From Mycobacterium sp. 050128 (lineage in GTDB: Bacteria > Actinomycetota > Actinomycetes > Mycobacteriales > Mycobacteriaceae): a stretch of 64,000 bases of DNA. The stretch lies in assembly GCF_036409155.1 (NCBI RefSeq), contig NZ_JAZGLW010000001.1:1-64000 (forward strand), in the 5' to 3' direction. Shown piece after piece: positions 6,826 through 14,989 of this stretch. A program made the position numbers and the translations under genes. The notes below the pieces were generated by a model, which was not told the origin of the DNA, did no database searches, and was given only the letters and a program-made list of their open reading frames with translations. Position 1 is the stretch's first letter. Each line of letters starts with the position of its first letter.

Positions 6826-7947
6826 CTAGCCGGCGATCTTGGCAATCTGAGCGTCGGACAACTTCGCGACCCCTCCCGGCAGGGGCCAAACGTAGGCATG
6901 AACGGAATCCAAGAACGAGGGACTGCTCCCGTCGGTCACGGCCCAGTGGAGAAACGCCTGCAGCGTCTGCGCCGTGGCGGGATCCTTCTGGTTGCCGTAG
7001 ACGACAGCGTACAGATAGCTCACGATCGGGTACCCGCCCGCGGCGGGCGCGTTGACCAGCGAGATCGACTGGTTCGGCGGGGTCTGTGAGGCCAAGCTGG
7101 CCGCTGCGGCGCCAATGCTCTGGGCGTCGGCGAGCAGGAAATTGCCCGCAGCGTTACCCAATTGGGCTTCACCCAGTCCCTTCTGGTGGGCCACGTCGAG
7201 GTAGCCGCTGCCGTGATAGGTGACACAGCCGGGGTTCGCGGCGCAGTCGTTCAGCATGCCCGCCTTGCCCTCGGCATCGTCTTCAACCCGTGCACCCGGT
7301 ACCGCCGGAAACTCGACGGTGGTGCCCGCGCCGGGCGACTTGCCCCAGCCGTCGGGGTCTTGCTTCGCCAGATACTGGGTGAACAAGAATGTGTCGCCGG
7401 ACCCGTCGGAACGATGGAGCGGAATCACCGCGGTAGCAGGCAAGTTCACGCCGGGGTTGAGAGCGGCGATCTGCGGGTCGTTCCAGGTTTTGATCGTGCC
7501 CCGGTAGATCGCCGCCAAGACTTTGCCATCCAGCTTGAGGTGCTCGGTGATGCCGGGCAGGTTGTAGCTGACGTGCAGCGCCGAAACGGCCACGGCGACG
7601 TTCATCAGCCCCGGGTGCGCGGCCATGTCGGCTTCGGACAGGTAGGCGCCGGAGGCGCCGATGTTGACCTCGCCGGCGGCCGCTTGCGAGATTCCGAAAT
7701 CGGACAAGGTGCCGTCGGTTGTGATCGTGACGTTGGGATATTTCAGGTGATACGCCGAGGCCCATGCATCGATCAACGGGTAGAGATCTTTGGAACCGGT
7801 CTCCCACAACGTCACCTTTGACGTCGCGGGGGCAGTGGCAACGGACGCCGTAGCTGACCCGGACGGACCCCCTGGCTTGCCTGATCCGCAGGCCGCGACC
7901 AACGCCAGCGACACAACCACCAACACCGTGCGGTAGCGAATTTTCAC
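6826..7947 (-). CDS. PstS1-like phosphate-binding lipoprotein paralogue with altered ligand pocket
   Basis: A 373-residue periplasmic-binding lipoprotein; signal peptide with lipobox LVAAC (C20). Alignment from memory to the 38-kDa antigen PstS1 (Rv0934) is clear over the whole length, e.g. YNLPGITEHLKLDGKVLAAI and the LHRSDGSGDTFLFTQYL loop (177-193), which retains the Arg/Ser/Asp/Gly/Thr phosphate contacts. Three other pocket loops differ: the GSTLLYP of PstS1 is GSKDLYP (51-57), its GTGSGAG loop is GTLSDFG (79-85), and the Asp of GASDAYLS that accepts the phosphate hydrogen is Gly100. No pstC, pstA or pstB gene is adjacent, so it is an orphan. It may bind another ligand, or phosphate weakly, or act only as a surface antigen. 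Confidence 0.85.
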   Translation of the reverse strand: MKIRYRTVLVVVSLALVAACGSGKPGGPSGSATASVATAPATSKVTLWETGSKDLYPLIDAWASAYHLKYPNVTITTDGTLSDFGISQAAAGEVNIGASGAYLSEADMAAHPGLMNVAVAVSALHVSYNLPGITEHLKLDGKVLAAIYRGTIKTWNDPQIAALNPGVNLPATAVIPLHRSDGSGDTFLFTQYLAKQDPDGWGKSPGAGTTVEFPAVPGARVEDDAEGKAGMLNDCAANPGCVTYHGSGYLDVAHQKGLGEAQLGNAAGNFLLADAQSIGAAAASLASQTPPNQSISLVNAPAAGGYPIVSYLYAVVYGNQKDPATAQTLQAFLHWAVTDGSSPSFLDSVHAYVWPLPGGVAKLSDAQIAKIAG

Positions 7948-8121
7948 GTCCTCACCTTCGTTTTCGGCTCCTCGCGGGACACGTACTGTAAGCGTGCGAC
8001 AGCGCCGTCGCCGGACAACGTTGTTTGTCGTCGTTCATCTCTATCATCGGCTCATGAATAGGGCGTCAACGATCGTCACTTGCGCGGCCGTCGCGCTGGG
8101 CCTGGGAGACCTCTCCACGTC

Positions 8122-8661
8122 ATGAAGACGGCCTTCGCTTTTCTCCCGCTCTACTTCGGGCTTCTGCTTGGATTCTTCACGCACCGCGTTGCGCTGGGAC
8201 TGGTAGGCGCTTGCTGTGGTTTGCTTTTCGCCGGCTTGGTACAGCCGGCCTATCGTCGATCGCGGCGACGATTACGGACCTATGCGGGCATCGGGGAAAT
8301 CGACGCGATGGACGGCGTGGAGTTCGAAGACTACGTCGCCGCACGCATGCAGCGCGCGGGCTGGCAGGTCAGCTTCACCCCTGCCGTCGGCGACTACGGC
8401 GTCGACCTGATCGCGCAGAAGGACGGCCAGTATGCGGCGATCCAGTGCAAGCGGCACGGCAAGACGATTGGAGTCGCCGCTGTCCAGCAGGTGGTGGCGG
8501 GTGCGCGCCATCACGGGTGCACGCGAAGCATCGTGGTGAGCAATCAGGAGTTCACCACTGCCGCAAAGCAGTTGGCCTACACGCACGGTTGCCAGTTGAT
8601 TGGCCGCAAGGCTTTGCAAAGCTGGGTCCCCGCGCCCACGGGAAAAGCGTTGCGTGACTGA
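8122..8661 (+). CDS. Membrane-anchored Mrr-type restriction endonuclease-like protein
   Basis: A 179-residue protein with two N-terminal transmembrane helices (~4-20 and ~24-41), a basic juxtamembrane stretch (YRRSRRRLR, 44-52), and a C-terminal PD-(D/E)xK nuclease domain of the Mrr_cat family: FEDYVAARM (~68-76), GDYGVDLIA (90-98) with the metal-binding Asp95, and QCKR (108-111) with catalytic Lys110. A late QLAYTHGCQLIG strand completes the fold. The ATG at 8122 is chosen since it begins the first membrane helix. Mrr-fold proteins cut methylated or foreign DNA, while membrane-tethered versions are of unsettled function. The gene is monocistronic between divergent and convergent neighbours; nothing else of a restriction system is nearby. 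Confidence 0.8.
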   Translation: MKTAFAFLPLYFGLLLGFFTHRVALGLVGACCGLLFAGLVQPAYRRSRRRLRTYAGIGEIDAMDGVEFEDYVAARMQRAGWQVSFTPAVGDYGVDLIAQKDGQYAAIQCKRHGKTIGVAAVQQVVAGARHHGCTRSIVVSNQEFTTAAKQLAYTHGCQLIGRKALQSWVPAPTGKALRD

Positions 8662-8765
8662 GGTTCTAGATACTATGTCAAGGGTCGCGGACCGAGCGCA
8701 GGCCGGCATGCCTACGAGTCACCCATGTTCTCAATGACTTCCGGCAACAGCTTGCCCCGCCGGCG

Positions 8766-9236
8766 TTATGCGGCGAAGTCGCCGACGATGGTCATCTTGT
8801 TGCCGTCGGATGCGGTGGCGAAGCCGGCTGTGGTGTATGCGCAGTTCAGGATGATGGCGCGGTGCGGGGGACTTTGCATCCACAAGTCGAGCGCTTGGTT
8901 CGGATTCGCCGCCGACCCGGTGCCCCAGAAGACGACCTCGCCGCTGTAGGGGGTCCGGTAGCCCGCGTCGGTGATACGCACTTGCGGGGAAGAGCCGTCC
9001 GAACCGATATGGCCGTTCACACCGTTGCGCAGCATGTCGTCCGCATGCCGCTGCGCTGCTTCTGTCAGACGTGGGTCGGCGCCGAGCGCGCCGCATGCGT
9101 CGCGAACCCGGTTGACGCCGCCGTACAACGCGGCCCCTGCACCGTCGGCGCGCGCGGGAAACTCAGCAACCGTCCCCGGAGCCGTGATGACCAAGACGCC
9201 GACCGAGACCACGGTGACAGTTTTGATTTTCCTCAT
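8766..9236 (-). CDS. Secreted CAP (SCP/PR-1-like) domain protein
   Basis: A 156-residue exported protein. Signal peptide MRKIKTVTVVSVGVLVITA with cleavage probably after the ADG-containing stretch (~residues 25-32). The mature part is a compact CAP domain: helix RLTEAAQRHADDM, the NGHIGSDGSSP segment with the conserved His, GEVVFWGTGS and SPPHRAIILNCAYT, containing the second His and the family's C-terminal Cys. Bacterial CAP proteins are extracytoplasmic and of unknown or cell-wall-related function. ATG 9236 is preferred over 9254 because it begins the basic n-region of the signal peptide. Confidence 0.85.
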   Translation of the reverse strand: MRKIKTVTVVSVGVLVITAPGTVAEFPARADGAGAALYGGVNRVRDACGALGADPRLTEAAQRHADDMLRNGVNGHIGSDGSSPQVRITDAGYRTPYSGEVVFWGTGSAANPNQALDLWMQSPPHRAIILNCAYTTAGFATASDGNKMTIVGDFAA

Positions 9237-9326
9237 CGTGTTGCCTGTCGCCACCTACTGCATTTCGGTATTAGGCAAGCAAACGTTACCGACTTGTGAC
9301 CATGGGCGCTCAATAGTGCGTCGTAG

Positions 9327-10745
9327 CTACCAATTGCTCGGCGAGTAGTCCTTCAGGAAGCAGCCGTACAGATCTTCGCCAGACTCCCCGCGGACAATCG
9401 GGTCATAGACGCGAGCGGCACCGTCGACCAGGTCAAGCGGGGCATGGAAGCCCTCGTCGGCAAGCCGCAGCTTTGTCGGGTGCGGACGCTCGTCGGTAAT
9501 CCAGCCCGTATCCACGGCCGTCATCAGAATGTGGTCCTGCTCCAGCATCTCTTTGGCGCTGGTGCGGGTAAGCATGTTCAGTGCGGCCTTCGCCATGTTG
9601 GTGTGTGGATGCCCCGGGCCCTTGTACGCGCGGCTGAACTGTCCCTCCATCGCAGACACATTCACCACGTACTTGCGGCGCGCGGGTGAAGCGGCCATCG
9701 CCGGGCGCAGGCGGCTCATCAGAATGAACGGCGCGGTCTGGTTGCAGAGTTGAACCTCGAGCAGTTCCATCGCATCGACCTCGTGCACGCGTTGGGTCCA
9801 ACTGTTGATCGGCGCGATATCGGGCAGCAGACCACCGGCGTCGATGGCGGTGCCCGCGACGATCCGGTCCGGAGACGCGCTTCGGGCGGTAAGCGCCAAT
9901 TCAGTTACGGCATGCGGAGTTTGGTGCTCGGCGAGGCTTCCGGCGAGTGCGGCGGGATGGGCGTCGCTGACGCGGTCGAACGTGATCACGTCGACGAGTT
10001 CCGGCGCCGGGCTACGCTCCGCCTCGATGAGCGCGGCGTAGGAGCCGGGAGCGCGGCGCACCGTCTGGGCGGCGTTGTTGATCAGGATGTCGAGCGGGCC
10101 CTGGGCGGCCACGGTGTCGGCGAGCGCAACGACCTGGGCTGGGTCGCGCAGGTCGATACCCACGACGCGGAGCCGGTGCAGCCAGTCGGCGCTGTCGGGC
10201 ATCCCCGCGAACCGCCGCACGGCGTCATTCGGAAAGCGGGTGGTGATGGTCGTGTGCGCACCATCGCGGAGCAGTCGCAGCGCGATGTACATGCCGATCT
10301 TGGCGCGACCACCGGTGAGCAGGGCGCTCCTACCGGTCAGGTCGGTGCGGGCGTCGCGCTTGGCGCGGTTGAGCGCGGCGCACTCCGGGCAGAGCTGATG
10401 GTAGAAGGCGTCGACCACCGTGTAGCGGTGTTTGCACACGTAGCAAGAGCGCGGCCGCAGCAATGTGCCGGCGCTGGCGCCGACCGCTGCCGACACCAAA
10501 GGCAGGCCGCGGGTCTCGTCGTCGATGCGACCGGGCGCACCGGTGGCGGTAGCAGCGGTCACGGCATCGTCGGCGGTTGCCACCGCGTCGCGCTTGGCGG
10601 CACGCCGGGCCTTCCTGACTGACTTGAATATGCCCGCGGTCGCCCGGCGCACCGCAACGGCATCGGGGTGCTCGGGCGGCAATGACTCGACGTCGGCCAG
10701 CACCTGCAGGCAAATGTCGAGCTTGTCCGGGTCGATCGCATTCAC
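9327..10745 (-). CDS. Zinc-ribbon SDR-family oxidoreductase with substituted catalytic tyrosine
   Basis: A 472-residue fusion-like protein. Residues 1-90 are a helical/linker N-terminus with a basic patch (KSVRKARRAAKR, 41-52). C101-x2-C104 and C119-x2-C122 form a zinc ribbon. Residues ~137-470 are a Rossmann SDR domain with TGGRAKIG (144-151), NNAAQT (223-228) and the catalytic Ser in NVSAMEG (S364). At the YxxxK position the sequence is HTNMAKAALN, with Thr382 where Tyr is expected and Lys386 retained. A second insert (~235-330) lengthens the domain. I recall the HTNMAKAAL variant in related eukaryotic and bacterial proteins, so it is probably a family trait, not an error. The reaction is unknown. 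Confidence 0.8.
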   Translation of the reverse strand: MNAIDPDKLDICLQVLADVESLPPEHPDAVAVRRATAGIFKSVRKARRAAKRDAVATADDAVTAATATGAPGRIDDETRGLPLVSAAVGASAGTLLRPRSCYVCKHRYTVVDAFYHQLCPECAALNRAKRDARTDLTGRSALLTGGRAKIGMYIALRLLRDGAHTTITTRFPNDAVRRFAGMPDSADWLHRLRVVGIDLRDPAQVVALADTVAAQGPLDILINNAAQTVRRAPGSYAALIEAERSPAPELVDVITFDRVSDAHPAALAGSLAEHQTPHAVTELALTARSASPDRIVAGTAIDAGGLLPDIAPINSWTQRVHEVDAMELLEVQLCNQTAPFILMSRLRPAMAASPARRKYVVNVSAMEGQFSRAYKGPGHPHTNMAKAALNMLTRTSAKEMLEQDHILMTAVDTGWITDERPHPTKLRLADEGFHAPLDLVDGAARVYDPIVRGESGEDLYGCFLKDYSPSNW

Positions 10746-10813
10746 GGGGGAAGACTACGGCCTATCTCGCGCGCTTTCGTCCTCGACGCCCGATGGCGTC
10801 GGATGCAAGGCGA

Positions 10814-11557
10814 TTAGCCTGCTTCGATTGCCGAAACGGTTGCCGCCGCATCCGGCCCACAGATGCGTTGCAGGTTCACGGGTCCCGCTGCCACTAGATC
10901 GTCGATGCGGTGCTTGAGGTCCCCCGACGAAAGATGCGCATACAGATTTGCACCCGGGCATGAGGTTTGGGCAAGGTCGCGGTGGCCGGCCAGGGTGCTA
11001 CTGGCGATGTGAAAGGTCTGCGTGGCCCACGCGAAGGCAAGTGCGGCCGCGTGAAGTTGGGCTTCGGAGACGGCTTCTTTGTCGAAATCCCCTTCGCAGA
11101 GAACCAGGAAGTGTCCCGTCGTGTCGTAATCCGTTGCCGTGTCGCCCGCGATCTGCGGCGTGCGCAGTTCGTAGATGTTGCCGTCGCGGTCGACGCCGAC
11201 GTGATAGGCGATGTCGACCCATCCCTTGTCTTGGTGGTACCGCTGGTCCTGACGCAGACGGCCCGGAGCGTTGCGGTTGTCCCCCAGGACGACAGCTTCG
11301 TGGTGCAGCGTCATGCGAGTGATGGTGTGAGGCCTGCCGCCGGCTAAGGCCGGCCGGGCACCCCAAGCGTCTCGGCACAACATCACGGCTGAAGCCGTGC
11401 TGAGCGGGACGATGGGCTCCGCGACCGATTGAGAGCACCCGCCCGCGATCGCCACAGCCCCTGCGCCACCGACCAGCTGGAGCAGCTTGCGACGGCTGAC
11501 GGGCGCACGGCCACCGTCGCGACGGCCGGGCATGACAGCGTCCATGTTGAACACCAT
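10814..11557 (-). CDS. N-acetylmuramoyl-L-alanine amidase (PGRP fold), Tat-type lipoprotein
   Basis: A protein of about 247 residues. The N-terminus has a twin-arginine SRRKLL followed by a hydrophobic core and the lipobox AGGC (C41), so it is probably exported by Tat and lipidated. The amidase_2/PGRP domain follows: LHHEAVV (zinc ligand His85/86), GWVDIAYHVGVDRDGNIYE with the conserved Tyr, and AGHRDLAQTSCPG carrying zinc ligands His192 and Cys200. All metal ligands are present, so it should cleave the muramoyl-alanine bond in peptidoglycan. The exact start is unclear: Met at 11557, 11545 or 11533 are all possible and none has a good ribosome-binding site. It is divergent from the acyl-CoA synthetase gene. 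Confidence 0.85.
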   Translation of the reverse strand: MVFNMDAVMPGRRDGGRAPVSRRKLLQLVGGAGAVAIAGGCSQSVAEPIVPLSTASAVMLCRDAWGARPALAGGRPHTITRMTLHHEAVVLGDNRNAPGRLRQDQRYHQDKGWVDIAYHVGVDRDGNIYELRTPQIAGDTATDYDTTGHFLVLCEGDFDKEAVSEAQLHAAALAFAWATQTFHIASSTLAGHRDLAQTSCPGANLYAHLSSGDLKHRIDDLVAAGPVNLQRICGPDAAATVSAIEAG

Positions 11558-11685
11558 ACGAAGTGCAGGGGCCGCCGGGGTCGCATCGCGAAGCTGGCCC
11601 GTGGAAGCGCTATTTGGGCTCGGCGGTCCGACGAGCTTCCCATCGCCTTTAATTGGGTGGCCCCCGCTGTTGGATAGGACCCGGT

Positions 11686-13233
11686 GTGACCCAACCACGA
11701 CCACTCACCATCCCCGCGCTCCTCGCAGAGAGCGTTCGTCTGTTCGGCCAGGAGACGTACGTGGTCACACCGACGGAGCGCCTCACCTACGGGCAGGCGG
11801 AACAGCGCTCGGCGCACATCGCGCGTTGGTTACTGCACGAAGGCGTCGGCAAGGGCAGCCGGGTGGGTCTGTTCTTCCCCAATGGCGTGGAGTGGATCAT
11901 TTGGTGGCTTGCCGCCTCGCGGATCGGCGCTCTGGTCGTCCCGATGAGCACCATGTACACTCCGGCGGAGATCGCAAAAGTGTTGCGGCTGGCGGATATT
12001 GGTCTACTGGTTGCTCCCAGCCAGGTCCTCAAGATCGATGTCGCCGCACAGTTCGAAGCCGCGCTGCCGCAGCTATCCGATCAGCAGGCCGGACGCCTGG
12101 CACTGCCCGCGGCGCCGTATCTGCGACGCATCGTGATCACCGGTGAGACGGACCGCCAATGGGCGACCCGCTGGGCTGGGGATAACGCCTCGGGCGTTCC
12201 GGACGAGGTGCTGGCCGCAGCAGAAGCTGAGGTGTCGCCTGCCGATCTGGCCATCATGGTGCACACCTCGGGATCCACCGCGGATCCCAAGGGTGTTCTG
12301 CACACCCACGGCACCGTGGTCCGGCAGACCTCGACGTGGCCGAGCGCTATTCGAGCGCTCACCGGGCCGGCATCCCCGACCAAGATCCTCTGCGCGATGC
12401 CGTTCTTTTGGATCGGTGGCTTGCTCGCCGCGACGGGCGCTTTGCACGAACCCGTCACGCTATTGGTGATGGCGCGGCTCGACGCGGGCACGGCGTTGGA
12501 CCTCGTCGAACACGAACGCGCGACGGGGATCGTCGGGTGGCCCGCCTTCACCCAGCGTTTGCGCGAGCACCCGACCTTCGCCAGTCGCGACCTCAGCAGC
12601 GCGCCGATGCTGCGGGATGGTCCGCTGGACTTGGCGATGATCGACGTACCGGACGGGTTTCCCGTGCACCGCACCATGTCTGAGACCGCTGGCGGTTTCG
12701 TCTGCACCGAGATGCGCATCGTGGACGAACAGGGTGCACCCGTGCCGGTAGGGTCCACCGGCGAGCTTCTGGTCCGCGGGATCGGCGCCATGGTCGGCTA
12801 CAACAAGCGCGAGCGGTGGGAAACCTTCGACGCCGACGGCTGGTACCACACCGGGGACCGCGTCTATCGCCGAGAAAACGACCCGCGCTTGTTCTATGTC
12901 GGACGAACCAGTGAGCTGATCAAATCGGCGGGCGCCAATGTCTCCCCGCTCGAGGTCGAGGCGGTCATTGAGGCATTCGATGATGTCGCGCAATGCGTCG
13001 TCGTCGGTGTCGATGACCCCGAGCGCGGCGAAGAGGTGTGCGCCGTCGTCGTAGCGGCGAACGCGAAGATCGATGTTTCATCGCTTGCTGCGCGTGCGCG
13101 AAATCAGTTGTCCAGCTATAAAGTACCGACGCGCTGGTCCGTCGCGACAAGCGACCAAATACCCACCTTGCCCAGCGGCAAGCTCAACCGAAAAGCGTTG
13201 CGGACGATGTTGACCAGCGGCCTGCTGGACTGA
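11686..13233 (+). CDS. AMP-dependent fatty/organic acid CoA ligase (FadD-like)
   Basis: A 515-residue class I adenylate-forming enzyme. The GTG start at 11686 (VTQPRPLTIP) begins the family's N-terminus. The P-loop-like A3 motif is MVHTSGSTADPKGVLHTHG, with the A5-like segment RTMSETAGG, the hinge WYHTGDRV...YVGRTSELIKSAG and the C-terminal catalytic lysine in PSGKLNRKAL. It activates a carboxylic acid to the acyl-AMP and then to the CoA thioester in the cytosol. The stretch after the substrate-binding region, around MLRDGPLDLAMIDVPDG, is shorter than in long-chain FadD enzymes, so a medium-sized or unusual acid is likely. No other beta-oxidation gene is adjacent. Confidence 0.85.
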   Translation: MTQPRPLTIPALLAESVRLFGQETYVVTPTERLTYGQAEQRSAHIARWLLHEGVGKGSRVGLFFPNGVEWIIWWLAASRIGALVVPMSTMYTPAEIAKVLRLADIGLLVAPSQVLKIDVAAQFEAALPQLSDQQAGRLALPAAPYLRRIVITGETDRQWATRWAGDNASGVPDEVLAAAEAEVSPADLAIMVHTSGSTADPKGVLHTHGTVVRQTSTWPSAIRALTGPASPTKILCAMPFFWIGGLLAATGALHEPVTLLVMARLDAGTALDLVEHERATGIVGWPAFTQRLREHPTFASRDLSSAPMLRDGPLDLAMIDVPDGFPVHRTMSETAGGFVCTEMRIVDEQGAPVPVGSTGELLVRGIGAMVGYNKRERWETFDADGWYHTGDRVYRRENDPRLFYVGRTSELIKSAGANVSPLEVEAVIEAFDDVAQCVVVGVDDPERGEEVCAVVVAANAKIDVSSLAARARNQLSSYKVPTRWSVATSDQIPTLPSGKLNRKALRTMLTSGLLD

Positions 13234-13522
13234 GTCGATCTGGCTCCTGTTGCGCGCGCGGCACGTCGCCGAAGCGCTTGTCCCTCGCCGCCTCATGCGC
13301 GACCGCGGCCAATTGGTCGCTGAGGATATATCGAATGTTCACCTGACGAAAACGGCATCCATGTGTGAACATGGCCGCATTAAGGATGCACGGCTCCATC
13401 CGAAGCGGCCCCACGCTGGCGGTGATACCAGCGAAGTCGAACGCGGCCCGTGGTTGTTCGGATCCGCCCCCCAAGCGGCAACAGCCATTAACCCTCACCG
13501 CCATCCGAAAGGAGAATTTCCG

Positions 13523-14950
13523 ATGACCGCCCCCACAGTGCCACCGACAACCAACCCCCCGTTCGATCAACTCGACGCGAAGATCAAAGAAGGCATGCAC
13601 GACTACGGGATTCCGGGCGTCGCGGTCGGGGTCGTCTACAACGACATGAGATCTGTTAGTAGTTACGGCGTCACCAACGTCGATTATCCGCAACCCGTCG
13701 ACGACCATACCGTGTTCCGGATCGGCTCAACCACAAAGACATTCACCGGAACGACGATGATGCGTCTGGTGGACCAGGGCTTGGTGGACCTGGATGCACC
13801 GGTGCGCCACTACATCCCCGACTTCGCAGTGGCCGACGAATCCGTTAGCGCCGCAGTGACCGTGCGTCACCTCCTCAACCATACGTCGGGCTGGAACGGT
13901 GACGATGTACAGGACTTCGGGCGGGGCGACGACGCGATCGCCGGTTACGTCAGCGCGATGACCAACATGCCGCAGCTGACACCACTGGGCACCGTATTCG
14001 CCTACAACAACGCGGGTTTGGTGGTTGCGGGCAGGATCATCGAGAAGGTCACCGGAACGACCTACGAGTCGGCGGTGCAGAAATTACTTCTGGATCCGCT
14101 CAAGATGACCAGCACCTATTACTTCTCCGATCAGATCATCGGCTCGAACGTGGCGGCACCACACGATGTCGACGACGCCGGCCAACCCGTTGTGAGCAAA
14201 GAGTTTTGGTACTTCCCACGCAGCTGTCACTCGACCGGCGGGCTGATGTCCACAGTGGAAGATCAACTGCGCTACTTAAGGTTCCATCTCGGCGACGGCA
14301 CAACGCCCGACGGCACGCGGCTACTGAAACCGGAGTCGTTGGCGGCGATGCGCTCGAACCCCGGCGCGGGGGGAACGCTGCAAGTGGAGCTCACTGGGAT
14401 GGGCGTGACGTGGATGCTGCGGCCGTCGATCGACAATGTCTCCCGCAGGAATGTCACCATCGTCCAGCACGGCGGCACCTGGGCAGGGCAACACTCAGGC
14501 TTCTTCATGGTGCCCGAGAAGAGGTTTGCGATGACCGTTCTCACCAATTCCGAGGGCGGGACTCAGCTGCTGAACGATCTTTACGCCAGTGATTCGATAT
14601 TGAACAGCTTCGCCGGGATCAGCAATCTACCCGCCCCGCGGAAAAGTCCCGACCCAGCGCCTTACGTGGGCCAGTACATCGGTCACGAGACCGACCTGTC
14701 CGGCGAGGTCGCCCCCATAACGGTTGACTGGAAGGCGGGCGACAAGCAACTCGTCGGCACCATGGTCAGCGGCGACGATCCGCCCGAGAAGATAGGGTTC
14801 GCCTTCTACGATTCCGTGTTCGGACCCGACTATGGGCTTGACCTCGACGAGAACAACAAAGAAACCGGCACACGATCCGATTTCCTTCGCGGCCCCGACG
14901 GCAAGATCGCGTGGTTTCGCAGTCACGGACGGCTGTACCAACGCCAATAG
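13523..14950 (+). CDS. Serine beta-lactamase-fold hydrolase (class C/EstB type), cytosolic
   Basis: A 475-residue beta-lactamase-superfamily serine hydrolase. The active-site motifs are S69-T-T-K72 in FRIGSTTKTF and Y161-N-N163 in FAYNNAG; the KTG-box equivalent is HGGTWAGQHSG. A C-terminal ~110-residue beta-rich extension follows. ATG 13523 is supported by a GGAG ribosome-binding site a few bases upstream, whereas the longer open frame is not protein-like. There is no signal peptide, so it is probably cytosolic, as in esterase or D-aminopeptidase relatives of this fold. It is convergent with a second, lipoprotein member of the same superfamily. Confidence 0.85.
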   Translation: MTAPTVPPTTNPPFDQLDAKIKEGMHDYGIPGVAVGVVYNDMRSVSSYGVTNVDYPQPVDDHTVFRIGSTTKTFTGTTMMRLVDQGLVDLDAPVRHYIPDFAVADESVSAAVTVRHLLNHTSGWNGDDVQDFGRGDDAIAGYVSAMTNMPQLTPLGTVFAYNNAGLVVAGRIIEKVTGTTYESAVQKLLLDPLKMTSTYYFSDQIIGSNVAAPHDVDDAGQPVVSKEFWYFPRSCHSTGGLMSTVEDQLRYLRFHLGDGTTPDGTRLLKPESLAAMRSNPGAGGTLQVELTGMGVTWMLRPSIDNVSRRNVTIVQHGGTWAGQHSGFFMVPEKRFAMTVLTNSEGGTQLLNDLYASDSILNSFAGISNLPAPRKSPDPAPYVGQYIGHETDLSGEVAPITVDWKAGDKQLVGTMVSGDDPPEKIGFAFYDSVFGPDYGLDLDENNKETGTRSDFLRGPDGKIAWFRSHGRLYQRQ

Positions 14951-14989
14951 CGTTGCCGCGAAACGGATGCCGTCACTTCATTGAACCCC

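Noticed and set aside
5096..6829. A long plus-strand open frame opposite the toxin gene
   Set aside because: Its translation is Arg-rich low-complexity sequence; the minus-strand toxin with its WxG and operon context is the real gene.
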